From: Calocera cornea HHB12733 | Taxonomy: Eukaryota; Basidiomycota; Dacrymycetes; Dacrymycetales; Dacrymycetaceae | Assembly (NCBI GenBank): GCA_001632435.1 | Contig: KV424050.1 | Location: 25,670 to 89,669, forward strand | Reading direction: 5' to 3' | DNA length: 64,000 bases | Shown: positions 46,030 to 56,428 of the stretch, in pieces | Layout of the letters: every line of letters starts with the position of its first letter | Numbering within the stretch: the stretch's first letter is position 1 | The notes under the pieces: generated by a model | Told to the model about the DNA's origin: nothing | What the model saw: the letters and a program-made list of their open reading frames with translations, nothing else | The model's database searches: none | Translations under genes and position numbers: made by a program

Positions 46030-47030
46030 TGTGCTGGTCGTCGTCGTCGTTCACTACTGCCTTGCCTCCCTGCACATGCTCTAGGCTATATTCCCCCTGC
46101 GCTGACTGGGCACTGGGCGAGGCTTACCAACCCTCGCAAGCATCCAGACCTGCGGGGGGGGGGGCATCTGGGCGCTACGACCGCGTTCGTCCGAACCGCA
46201 CGGGCTCGTCCGTCCGCGCTTGGCGGACGAGCACGCAGGGGGCCGGACGAATGGGCGCGGACGAGCGTGGGCGGAGCCGGACGAGCCCACGGAGGAGACT
46301 CATGCTGACTCTGCCTCGGTCCCGATAAGGTTGCGGCATTAAATGACCGGGGGTAATCGAACACTTCCGGTCAGGCAATCACAGGGAACGGAAGCAAAGA
46401 AACCCATCTCCCGATCGAAGCGGTTTCAGAGCTTGTACAGTGTCTCAGGGCGCACAGGCGAGCGGGAGCAAGCGGAACTAAATGGAGCTAAATGGAAGCA
46501 AACCCCGACCGATTACCAAGCGCTACGAAAGAGACGCTCGTGGATCGCACCCTTGCCCTCGTCGCTCCCGGCGCCCCTTCTGCTCGCATAAGCGCGCACG
46601 CGCTGTGACTCTGTGACTCAGCGATGCCTAACGACGCTTGCTGATTGCTCACCTTCTCGTCCCTGGCCCTGTCGCTGTTCCATGCGGGCCCGGGGCTGGC
46701 GCGTCAGTGGGCCTCCGACTCACCGCACCCCGCCCAGGCTGTCGACTTTTCTCGACGCTTTTCCTGCAATGCGAGCAATGCGATGCACTGATGTGGTGAT
46801 GTGACGGTGTCTTGCCTGCCTGGTTGATGACTGTGGATGGCGAATCGTGGCTTGTTCCTACGCTGCAAGGGCGGGGAGGTCGATGGCCTACTTAAGCAAC
46901 TCAGGCGATCGCGAGAGAGGAGGTACATCCAAAAAGTCGCGCCCTTCGCCGGACACCAGCGCCTGCACCGACCACCACCAGTACCAGCCTGCCCAAGTAC
47001 ACCCGACTGATACCCTAGACACCAGCAGCA
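46030..47030. promoter_or_regulatory. Shared divergent promoter of the Zn2Cys6 factor and MFS transporter 3
   Basis: One kilobase between two divergent starts. It contains two TGACTC sites 8 bp apart (46606-46611, 46614-46619), many CGG/CCG triplets near 46190-46290, a G-homopolymer near 46147-46158, and a short 10-bp-period tract at 46461-46500. Any of the CGG triplets could be half-sites for Zn2Cys6 proteins. This is inference; no perfect CGG-N-CCG palindrome was singled out. Confidence 0.4.
46461..46500 (-). repeat. Four 10-bp units resembling the 18-bp array core
   Basis: Plus-strand blocks AGCGGGAGCA, AGCGGAACTA, AATGGAGCTA and AATGGAAGCA lie head to tail with exact 10-bp period. Read on the minus strand they give TGCTTCC, TAGCTCC, TAGTTCCGC and TGCTCCCGC, close in sequence to the array cores at 40.9 and 49.0 kb but with a different period and opposite orientation. 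Confidence 0.65.
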
Positions 47031-48794
47031 ATGGCCACCCTCGCCGTCCCCGCAGCCACCCGCGCCTCCATCCCCACTCCCCGCGCGAGCTACGACGACT
47101 CTGAGCGATCATCAATCGCTGAGCGCACCATTGTGGACACGCGCCCGCCGAGCTACGCGCCTTCCCTCGCTGAGGGGGAGAAGAAGGGCACCCCAGCAGC
47201 AGAAGATGCCGAGAAGCAGGTGCCGTCGGACGCGACGACGCTGGCGGGCCCCGGGGAGCCAGATATCGTCTACCCAAGCGGGTTCAAGCTCCTCGCGATC
47301 GTCGCCGCGCTCGTGCTGTCCATCTTCCTTGCCGCGCTTGACATGACCATCGTCGCGACGGCGATCCCGCGGATCACGGACGAGTTCGGTAGCCTGGCCG
47401 ACGTCGGCTGGTACGGCAGCGCGTTCTTCCTCACGCTCGCGTCGTTCCAGTCCACCTGGGGGAAGGCGTACAAGTACTTCCCTCTCAAGCCCGCGTTCCT
47501 CCTCGCCATCGCCGTCTTCGAGCTCGGCTCGCTCCTCTGCGCCGTCGCGCCCAGCAGCACGGCGTTTATCGTCGGCCGCGCCATCGCCGGCCTCGGCGCG
47601 AGCGGCATCTCCTCCGGTGTGTACACCATCATCGCCTTCGCCGCGCCGCCTGCGAAGCGCCCGGCCTACACAGGCATCATCGGCGCCACGTACGGTCTGG
47701 CGAGCGTGATCGGGCCCCTCCTCGGCGGCGTCTTCACAGACAACCTCACCTGGCGCTGGTGCTTCTACATCAACCTCCCCGTCGGCGGCCTGGCCGCAGC
47801 GATCATCTCCGTCTTCTTCCACACGCCTGAGGCGGCCAAGCCCGTCCCGGCCAGCTGGAAGGAGAAGGTGCTGCAGATGGACCCGCTCGGCACGGGGCTC
47901 ATCATGGGCGCCGTCATCTCGTACCTGCTGGCGCTGCAGTGGGGCGGGCTGAGCCGCGCCTGGAACTCGCCCACCATCATCGGCCTCCTAGTCGGCTTCG
48001 CCCTCATGGCAGCCGCCTTCGTCGCCGTCGAGCTGTACATGGGTGAGCGGGCCATCCTGCCCCCGCGCCTCTTCAGACAGCGCACAGTCGCCCTCTCCGC
48101 AGGCTACATCTTCTTCCTCGCAGGGGGCTTCTTCCTCCTCGTCTACTTCGTCCCGCTCTACTTCCAGTCCGTGGACGGCGTCAGCGCCGCCCAGTCCGGC
48201 GTGCGCAACGTGCCCCTCATCCTCTCCGTGGCGGTGTTCACCATCCTCTCGGGCAACCTCATCTCCGCCTTCGGTCACTTCGTCCCCCTCCTCATCCTCG
48301 GTGCCGTACTCGCGACCGTCGGCTCAGGGCTCATCTACACGCTCGACATCGGCACGCCCGCGTCCCACTGGATCGGGTACCAAGTCCTCGCGGGCGTCGG
48401 CATAGGCATCGGCATCCAGATTCCCATCTCGGCGGGGCAGGCAATGGTCGACATGGCCGACATCGCCCCCGTGACGGCGATGATCCTGTTCTTCCAGACG
48501 ATCGGCGGGGCCTTCTTCATCAGTGCGGGCCAGAGTATATTCACAAACCAGCTCATCGCCTCCCTGCCCTCCGCCGCGCCCGGCGTGGACCCAGCGCTCG
48601 TCGTCGCGACGGGCGCGAGCGACCTCGGCAATGTCTTTGGCGAGCAGGTCCTGCCGGGAATCATCAGGGCGTACATGGACGGCCTCAAGTCCGCCTACGC
48701 GCTCGCCATCCCGCTCATGGGCATCGCCGCCGTGCTCAGCATCTTTGTAGAGTGGAAGAACATCAAGGGCGCCGCGGCTGTCGGCGCGGCGTAA
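47031..48794 (+). CDS. MFS drug/metabolite efflux transporter 3 (DHA2, 14 TM), intronless
   Basis: DHA2-type proton antiporter of 587 aa in a single uninterrupted exon. Seen: hydrophilic N-terminus to about residue 80 with [175 protein letters not shown]; and [21 protein letters not shown]. All motifs are complete, so it should work. The four introns shared by transporters 1 and 2 are cleanly absent at every site, suggesting a retrocopy or a cDNA-mediated replacement of an intron-bearing gene. No poly(A) trace remains. It lies beside a divergent Zn2Cys6 factor and is followed 220 bp downstream by array 2. Confidence 0.93.
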   Translation: MATLAVPAATRASIPTPRASYDDSERSSIAERTIVDTRPPSYAPSLAEGEKKGTPAAEDAEKQVPSDATTLAGPGEPDIVYPSGFKLLAIVAALVLSIFLAALDMTIVATAIPRITDEFGSLADVGWYGSAFFLTLASFQSTWGKAYKYFPLKPAFLLAIAVFELGSLLCAVAPSSTAFIVGRAIAGLGASGISSGVYTIIAFAAPPAKRPAYTGIIGATYGLASVIGPLLGGVFTDNLTWRWCFYINLPVGGLAAAIISVFFHTPEAAKPVPASWKEKVLQMDPLGTGLIMGAVISYLLALQWGGLSRAWNSPTIIGLLVGFALMAAAFVAVELYMGERAILPPRLFRQRTVALSAGYIFFLAGGFFLLVYFVPLYFQSVDGVSAAQSGVRNVPLILSVAVFTILSGNLISAFGHFVPLLILGAVLATVGSGLIYTLDIGTPASHWIGYQVLAGVGIGIGIQIPISAGQAMVDMADIAPVTAMILFFQTIGGAFFISAGQSIFTNQLIASLPSAAPGVDPALVVATGASDLGNVFGEQVLPGIIRAYMDGLKSAYALAIPLMGIAAVLSIFVEWKNIKGAAAVGAA

Positions 48795-49587
48795 ACACAA
48801 AGCACAGTCACGGAGACTCACTGACATGATAGACTCGCGTTCGGGGGTCGAGGGACGATGATCTGATGGGAACGCATCAGACTTAGAGATCGAGCATTAT
48901 TCATGCCCACACCTTGTATCACTAGCTATAGATGATTAATCACGAGCTGCAAGTCCCCCTAACCCTGCCTTTCACCGGCGGCCCCGGAGACATCTCACCG
49001 GTTAGGGATATGCAATTTACTTCCGCGGCCTTATTTGCACCCGCGGCACATGTGCCTCCGCTACTTCTTCTGCCTCCGCTACCTTATTTGTCTCCGCTAC
49101 TCCATTTGATTCCGTCCTCACATTTGAGTCCGTCACTTCATCTGCTTCCGTTCCTTCCGATTTGCATCCTTTGCTAATCTTGCTTCCGAAACAGCATTGC
49201 TTCCGCTATCCATTTTGCTTCGGCCATACCGTTTTCTTCCGCCACTTAATTGGGCTCCGCTGCCACATTTGCCTCCGCTACCACATCTGTGTTCGGCTCT
49301 TTGCTTTACTTCCGTTCTCCCATGAAGGGGGCAGCAAAAGCGGGGCAGCAAAAACCGAATAGGGCGGGAGCAAAGATACTCCACGGAAGCAACGCCAGCC
49401 CAAACCCTGGTGTGGCAGCGTCTTATTTAGACAAGTTAACTACCTGCTGTGATAAGATACAATGCATGTGGCGTATTCTAGACCGCCTCTAGTTACCCGC
49501 TGACACACCCATAACAGGGTTCTGCGGTACAACATTCTCTTGCTACATAGTCCATACAAAGTGTCCCCTTCACCCTCTATGCCTGTC
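48795..49587. other. Intergenic between MFS transporter 3 and the GH30 gene, with array 2
   Basis: Convergent 3' regions. Apart from the array at 49016-49320 nothing is recognised. Confidence 0.5.
49016..49320 (+). repeat. Degenerate 18-bp-period array 2, TCCGC core
   Basis: About 17 units. Core starts at 49022, 49040, 49057, 49075, 49093, 49111, 49129, 49147, 49167, 49185, 49202, 49219, 49238, 49256, 49274, 49292 and 49311; nearly every step is 17-19 bp and most are exactly 18. Best units read TTTGCCTCCGCTACCACA. Same consensus, same strand and same length as array 1, yet the units cannot be lined up one to one, so it is not a recent copy of the whole array. The minus strand gives V-A-E-A-N-x hexapeptides broken by stops and one-base length changes. 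Confidence 0.9.
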
Positions 49588-51405
49588 CTACTCGGAGAAA
49601 TAGATCGAAGTAACGCTGCTCCCAGGGAGCACCATTTGGAAAACTGTCCCACAGCTGAGGGCACTAGCCACGTTCAGCGCCTCCCAGTCCTGCTCTTCGC
49701 TCGTCTGGAACGCCGCGCTGGCCCCGCCCGCGCCGAGCTCCAGCTCGAGGATTGACAGCGCGAGTAGCCCTTCGGTGGGCTCCAGGTTCAGGGCGATGAC
49801 GCTCCACCCGCCTTGGGGGAGCTTAAAAGCGAGTAGGCGGAATGCACTCGGGAAGGTGGAAACAGTATACCGAACGGCGCCGATGGGGATGGCACGTGTG
49901 AAATGCTTGAGCACGAAGTAGCGCTTGGTGAGATATAGCGCGCTGTTGCCGTTTTGTAAGTAGGCCGAGTCGTAGTATATCTGGGGGACCATGAGTGGCG
50001 CTAAGTAAGCGGGAGGATGGATAAGCTTACCAGTCCATCGTTCCATCCTTCGGTGTTAATCGTTGTAGCGCAGGAGTCGTCTGAGGAGGGGTCGCAGCCG
50101 ATCTCTGAAGACAGTGCGATCCACCAGTCAAAGTGCGCGTCTCCGCTGTGTTGGGAGTAAGTTCCATAGAACGCACCAAAAGGACGCAAGAACCTACGTG
50201 ATTATAAACGCGCGGTACATCAAGTTGGCCATCTGTAAGGCACTCAGCATCGTCGGGCTGTCGACGAGTGAGCCCTCCTTCACAAGAGCAAGACAAGCGA
50301 TCCGGCTCACTCGTATCCCTGCCCATATGCCAACGCGGCGGCAGGATCCGTGCTCCCATCCGCGCCCACAAAGCAGCAAATCTCAGTGAACCACATCTGC
50401 TTCCCGCTGAGCTCGCGCCCCTGTTGGCCCATCATCTGCAGCGCAACGTCGTCCGCAAACAGGTAGTCGTGGTGGCTCACCACGGCCAGGCTCGACGTAG
50501 CGTTGGGCAGCCAGGTGTCGGCGTTGAGCGCAAACTGGATCTGCGTACTTGTTTCGTCGGCCTGAACAAGGACGGCGCTGAGACCGGCGGTATTGAGGGC
50601 GCTGCGGAGAGCCTGGACCACTTGCGCGCGCATGGACGGGGGCACGGCCATCCCCTCCTGTGTGCAGAGGGCCCCGTTCGTCCCGGAGAATGCATTGTCC
50701 GGCTCGTTCATGGGGGAGACATACTCCAGAGAGATTCCCTGCGTGCGCCAATAGGCGACGACCTCCGTCAGGAAGGCGGTGAATGCAGGGATCGAACTGT
50801 TGGAGAGGTTGCCACCGCAGGCGAGGCTGTTGGTCGTGAAGGCTGGGGGCGCGGAGTTGACGAATGCGGTCAGCTGGGGGACACCGTACTGTGCCGCAGC
50901 GCGCAGGAAGTAGGCGCCTTGCGGGTCGGCCGTCTCATTCAGTGCCGACGAGGAGACGTAGAGTGTCTCCGGGGCGCGGCTGCTCGGCGATCAGTACTGA
51001 GACCGCACAGTGCAAGAAGGAATGGCGCACGAAGGGTTCCCAACCCCCTCCCCGCCGCCGCCAATGTTGTACCGGTACGAGGTGAGCGCGAGAGTGTCGT
51101 TGCTGAACAGAAGGTATGACACATTCTGCCGCACCGTGTCGGGGTAGCTGTCCGGAGTCAGCCTAGGTTCGCCGTGCCGAGAGGGTAAGGGAGGGCGCAC
51201 TTGTAGAGGTCCAGCGGCCACCAGGCGCCGCTCGCCCCAATCCCCTGCATAGTCTGCGCTGCACTGGTGATGTTCGCAACTGTCCGGTGTCAGGACTGTA
51301 CTCCTCGCCCCCAAAGGACATGTGAGGGGACGCACTCTGCACGCCCGACTGCCAGAGGAAGACCTCGCAGAGGATGCCCGTCGCAAGCTGGGAGAAGGTG
51401 GGCAT
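49588..51405 (-). CDS. Secreted glycoside hydrolase family 30 (endo-beta-1,6-galactanase-like)
   Basis: Retaining glycosidase, probably acting on beta-1,6-linked galactan or glucan outside the cell; exact substrate not determined. Seen: hydrophobic N-terminus (FSQLATGILCEVFLWQSGVQ); a spliced exon giving TMQGIGASGAWWPLDLYNYPD, the GH30 start; SYRYNIGGGGEGV; VSPMNEPDNAFSG with the acid/base Glu; VSHHDYLF; and QMWFTEICCF with the nucleophile Glu. The C-terminal part (YYDSAYLQNGNSALYLTKRYFVLKHFTRAIPIG to VLPGSSVTSIYFSE) is the beta-sandwich that accompanies the barrel. About six introns, all GT-AG; the junctions NPSRAPETLYV and YNYPDTV were checked. Start ATG 51405 (an in-frame ATG at 51432 is possible). 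Normal length of about 500 aa, both catalytic residues present. Confidence 0.87.
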
Positions 51406-52106
51406 GGTCGCTATCAACTCGGTGAGATACATTGGCCGTCAGGCTGGGGCGGGTCAGTGGGCGGGCGGCGAGCGGGCGGGTCCGAGGGGCTGCCGAGAAG
51501 GGCGCGGTGGGGCGATAGCGAGCTGGGTGAACGTCTATGCGCTCGGGCAGCTCTAGGACGGCCGCCGTATAAGGAAAGTGCTCGTCGGAGGGCAGCTCAG
51601 CAGGCAGGAGATGAGGACATCGGCATGCAAACCAGCAGGATGCCCTTCAATGGGGAGGGCAGGGATCGGTTATCGACGGTCGGCCCACGCTGCAAGGGAC
51701 AGGCGCCGGTGCGCTCGGGCTTGAGTGTCAGGCAAGGACAGTCATCATTGACAGCATCAAACATCAACCTCAGCCAATACAACATATTACGAGCATCCGT
51801 CAGCTAGCGCCCGTCCTCTCATGATAGGGTTGTCCGCCATAGGCAGTAGAAATACAGTACATGCTCTGCTCTCTTGATAACCCTCACCAAGGCAGCGTGC
51901 GTCTAACTAAGTCAGTCAGTCCGAAAAGGTTCCGCCGAAGAAGACGTCAGAGGACGCAGCACCCGCCGCCCTCGCGCGTCCCTCGTTCCCGCTCCTCTTT
52001 CCTCCTCCGGCCCTCCCCCGTCGCCATCCCCTCTCCTCCTGCTCCTGCTCATAGCCTACAGACAGCTCCAGTGTAACAAAAGTGCTTTCTGATAGAACAC
52101 AAGACA
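51406..52106. other. Divergent intergenic region, GH30 and Pom33-like genes
   Basis: About 700 bp. No gene seen. It must contain both promoters. One TACAGTA word near 51854. Confidence 0.5.
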
Positions 52107-53367
52107 ATGCCGCCGCCCCCGCCGTCCCCGTGGCCCCATTACGGTGCGCTCTCTTTTTGTGGTCAACCGGCGGGCAGTGGGACTGACGACACTCTGTGCA
52201 AGCCTGGGCCGCAGGACATGTCCTCCTCCTCGTGTGTGCGGTCAAGTACCTCGTCTCCGTCCTCACCTTCAAGGCGGCTTCCAACGTTATCTGGTATAAG
52301 CGTGCGTGGCGTGTGGAGGTAGTGCGAATGGGATGTTGACGTCGGAACAGTGAGCTACGCAGGAGCGCTCATTAGCTATGCTATTGTTTGCTTGTACGTT
52401 ACTTTTGTTTGTCGCAACTGCTTTCATGGACTGACTGTGCTTGTAGTAAGGCTGTTGGGGTACGACATTGCGCCATTCACTGAACTAGTGAGAGGCTTAT
52501 CATGTTGGTAGATGCCCCAGGCTTCCCCGGCCTATATCCAGCGTGCACTGGCCGACGAGGTACTCGCATTATCGAACCCTTCGGAATACCGCTGACGTCG
52601 ACCCCAGAATGTACAATACTTCATCCTCGCTCTGTACTGGTGCGTCCTCTGGCTCTTTCCACAGAAGTTTGGCTTACGCGTCATACAGGTTCCTGACCCG
52701 CCCCATCTTCAGTCCGTCCCCGTCCTCCACGTCGCATCCGCTGCGCACCTAACCCCTAACCCATCCTCTAGCGTCCCTCATCCCCTTTGCTACCTTCTCG
52801 GCCTTCCACACCCTCACCTTCGTACGCACCAACATCATCCCCAAGATCCTGCCCTCCAGGCCGGCGCCCGCGGCCCAGCCGGGGCAGCCGACGTCCAGGC
52901 CAGAGCAGCACCCGTACGCCAAGGCGATCGGCACTTGGGTTAGGAGTGAGTGTGGCCGTGTATACGAGTAATGCCGTGCTGACAAGATGTAGACAACTAC
53001 GAGAGCGCGATGCAGATCGTTGCCTTTGCCGAGCTCGTCATCTTCGCCTGGGTTTGCGTCGGCGCGTTGCTGTCGGTCCCTTTCTGTTCTCGCATGGCCA
53101 CTGATACTGACGCACACTCGTAGCCGGCGCAACTCCCTCCTCACGCCCGTGATCTACGCGCACTTCTTGCGCCAGCGGTTCATGTTCTCCTCATTCACTC
53201 GCCAGGCCGTCAACGCCTTCACCACCGCTGCCGACGCGCGGATCAACGCTACCGGCTCGCCCGCCTGGCTCCAGCAGGGCTGGGCCGGTGTGAAGGTCGC
53301 CGCGGCCCGTTGGGCAAACGCCGTCCCCGGGGGCACACCCGCCCCGCAGCCCGAGAGGAGGCGGTAA
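52107..53367 (+). CDS. Pom33/TMEM33/Tts1-family nuclear-ER membrane protein
   Basis: Integral ER and nuclear-envelope protein that helps nuclear-pore biogenesis and ER shape (family knowledge for yeast Pom33/Per33 and fission-yeast Tts1). Pieced from five or six exons: MPPPPPSPWPHYG, spliced to HVLLLVCAVKYLVSVLTFKA and ASNVIWYKRA; then AYIQRALADE, QYFILALYWCVLWLFPQKFGLRV, SLIPFATFSAFHTLTFVRTN, IIPKILPSRP, DNYESAMQIVAFAELVIFAWV and the last exon from about 53124, RRNSLLTPVIYAHFLRQRFMFS. Four membrane segments, as in the family. The C-terminal block SLLTPVIYAHFLRQRF is the strongest signature. Exact borders of exons 2 to 4 (52380-52700) are less sure because one exon is very short. No missing element seen. 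Confidence 0.78.
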
Positions 53368-53764
53368 GCTCCTGTCGTGGTACGAAAACCGTTAGCGAGC
53401 AGAGTCGGAGTGCGGTTGTCTATAGGAGAGGACGCGGGTGGGCCAGCAAAGGAGAAGGCGAAAATGCTTGTTGGGCGGGCGGCGCTGGAGTACTGTAGAG
53501 ATCCTGGAGCTCTGCGGCCAAACGCGGGCCTGGCGTGTCATAACGTACTTGCGTGCTGCTACCAATCGGAATTCTTTTCTCTCAGACTCGTATCGTCACA
53601 TAGATTACTCATTGAACATGCCGACATGCGGACCAACACCTTACTACACCTCGCCATGCAACGGATCACGGAAGAAATAGTCCACTAGATGCCAAATAAG
53701 AGAGAGAGGATGATGACAGAGTCCGTGGTTATCATTTTGATGCAACGAGCCGAGTGCACGCGCC

Positions 53765-55584
53765 CTATAGCAGAGTAACTGCCGCCCCTACGGCGGCGGC
53801 AAGCGCAGCACCGAGAATCCCACCCAGCACACCTGTCTCGACCCTCCAGGCAACGGCGGCGCTCTTCCCGCCCGAGCTGGGGCTGCTGCTCCCTCCACTG
53901 CTGCTCGCTCCTGACCCAGTCGGAGATGTGCCCGCGCTCGACGCGGTCGGTGTGAACACGCCCCCGCTCGGCACACTCGCGAGGCAGCTCTGGGCGGCCA
54001 CGTTGGCTGCGCTCGTTGATACGGCATTGTTGATCGTCGCGTTGCCCGCAAAGTCGCACCCTTGGGGATCGCGGTTCGACAGCTCGTAGTAGTACGAGAA
54101 CGCCCAGGAGAGCTGGGTGACCGCGTCGCAGTCGGACAGGATGCCGTATGTGCCTGTGGTGCCGTTCGCGGCGATGATGCTGCAGTTTGCGCCCTCGGCA
54201 CCGAGGGCGTTGCATACATAGTTGAACAGCGCACCCTGGACGTCGGTGTTGCTCGCCGGGCCAGTGTATGCGCACGAGAAGGCACTGTCGCGAAAGCATG
54301 CGCACTTGGCCGCGTCCGGCGTGGGAGGAAGAGTTTGCGAGGCGAGGAATGAGCTGTTCTGCCCTGGGCAGGCGACGGGGGAGGTAGACGGTGCGTTGGC
54401 GGACGTGGGTGTGTTGATGAACGTCACGTTGCTCAGCTCGGACTGGAGCAGCGACCAATCGCTCCCTGTAATCACGCTCGTGTTGTCGGACGAGATGTTC
54501 ACAAGTCCGTAGCCGCCCACAGCGGGGAAATAAGAGAAGGCCAGTCCACCAGACCATTCACCGACTACGTCCAATGTCAGCAGTTGACCACCGGTGGTGG
54601 AAGACCGTGCGTACCCATCTGCGACCCATACAGCACTGGCACCTCATTCCACAGTCTGGGCAGGTCGTCCACACACCCGTACTCGGAGAAGTATGCCGGG
54701 AAAGGGTAGTTGCTGAACGCAGCGACGGTGCTAGCCCAGCTTCCTTCAAAGCTGCCTGCGGCACCACACCACCTGTAGTTGTTCAGCCCGTACAAGTCAA
54801 TGCTCGTACTGTCGCTCCCGCATGCGAGGTAGTTGGCGAGGGGGTCTCGCCAGTCGTCCGTCGTGTCGCTGCCGTCCGTGCTGGCGTACGCTACAAGCAC
54901 ACTGGAGCCCTTCGAGCGGAGGTACGCCTTGATGTCTCGCGCGGCGGCCTTGATGAACGGGGCACTCTCGGTGGTCGCGTCGCTGTTGACGACCTCGTTG
55001 CCGATGTTGACGGCGAGCAGGTTGTCGTACTGCAGGAACGCATCGATGGTCGCGGTGTAGACGTCGAGCAGGCTCGTGGTCCAGCTGGGCGAAGCGCGGT
55101 TGATCGAGCCGGTGACGGGGAGGGCCAGGTCGAGGATGACGTATATGCCCGCATTGGAGAAGGCGGACATGCACGAGCTGTGGTCGAGAGACGAGTTGAC
55201 GCTGTATACCCGGATCGCATTCGCCTTAAGTGACGAGATGTACGGCTAGACGTATGCGGTTCAGTAACCTCCAGGCAGGAGTAGGAAACGGCGTACGATG
55301 TCCCGCGCACACCCCGCTGCATCGGCGAGAGGGTCGATGTAGTCTGTAGGCTCCGGGAAGGCGCCTGGTTGTCCATTGGCCTGCACAGTGCCCTGCTGCT
55401 GGTAGCTCACACCCTGCTCCCCATCAGCTACTTGCCCAGAGCAGAGCGAGAGAGAAGCGGACCTTTATGTAGAACCTGTTGCCATCCGGTGTGAAGAGGT
55501 ATCTGCCGCTCTTCGTCACCTGGGGGAGGGCACGCACGGCCGTCGCTGCGAGGAGGGCGAGGAGGGCGCGGGGGAGGAGCATGG
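53765..55584 (-). CDS. GPI-anchored beta-1,3-glucanosyltransferase, GH72 with X8/CBM43
   Basis: Wall-remodelling transglycosylase that elongates beta-1,3-glucan at the plasma membrane (Gas/Gel/Phr family). Seen: signal peptide MLLPRALLALLAATAVRA; TKSGRYLFTPDGNRFYIKGVSYQQQ across intron 1; the GH72 barrel with IDPLADAAGCARDI, ANAIRVYSVNSSLDHSSCM and AGIYVILDLALP; LAVNIGNEVVN with the acid/base Glu; WCGAAGSFEGSW; and YFSEYGC with the nucleophile Glu. Then the Cys-rich X8 module (KCACFRDSAFSCAYTG to LSNRDPQGCDFAGNATINN). A Ser/Gly-rich stalk and a C-terminal hydrophobic helix (VLGGILGAALAAAVGAAVTLL) follow for the GPI anchor. About five introns. The start at 55584 gives the signal peptide. Complete and of normal length. 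A Gas1/Gas2-type gene with its carbohydrate-binding module. Confidence 0.92.
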
Positions 55585-56428
55585 CTGCGGGTGGGGTAGG
55601 GTGGTAAGGGAGGGGGAGGAAGTAGGGGGAGGGTTGTATGCGTCGGTGTGTATCTCTGAGCGGGTAGCTACTCGTGCGGGGGGCGACTAATGAGATGATG
55701 CGCCCGAGACGGGTATGGACATCCACGAGCCGTGGGTGAGTTGGATGAGTTGTCTGGCAGATCCACTAGACGGTGCGTGGTGGCGCGAGAAGGCGCGTCA
55801 GGAACATGAGGCCGCCAGCCAACGGACACCGCTCTCGACGCACAAAGGCCGATTCCCCAGCCCCGCGACTCAAACCCGATCATGCCGATGTCCGGGGGAA
55901 CCGGCCCACCAGGGCGCAGCACTCCGCGGGGTAGGGAGCACGAGTCACGTGCATCATCTCGAACAGGCCCATCCGCGACGTCATAGAGCGGCCGCCTCCC
56001 TCATCTCTCTCGGAGTGCTCCTCTGTGAGAGGGAGAAACATAGGATAGGCCTCGTCGGCACCCCGAGATCTGGCCTGTCTGTGAGCTGTGTGTCTCCACC
56101 CTGCAACGGCCAGAGTTCTCACTGTTCTGCTTCTCTGCCGACTCGCACTTCCCGCGACACCAGCGCGACACCAGGTGTTTTGCAAGTCCGAGACACAACC
56201 TCCATACGCTCTCTGCACCGATACGAGGACTGAAGGATGGTGTATTGCCCCTCAGCGACCTCACCTCTTTGGGTTCCGTCCGCAACATGACCACTTCGGT
56301 TCAGTGTCTTGGGACACCCTGATGAGCAGCCCAGGAGGCATCTCGGTTGAATCTGATGTAGGTAGGTCGATGTCTCCCTTCCCATAGATTCCCATAGATA
56401 TATTAGGTAGCCTTACACGCTTCTCGCA
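55585..56428. other. Divergent intergenic region
   Basis: About 840 bp between the GH72 gene and the small membrane protein. No supported gene. The repeated CCCATAGATTCCCATAGATA near 56384-56404 is a short 10-11-bp duplication. Confidence 0.5.

Noticed and set aside
46147..46158. G homopolymer as a biological signal
   Set aside because: Homopolymers of this kind also occur at 17820 and could be sequencing or assembly artefacts.
40868..49320. The 18-bp arrays as CRISPR
   Set aside because: No conserved repeat with unique spacers; units are contiguous and degenerate, and the organism is a eukaryote.
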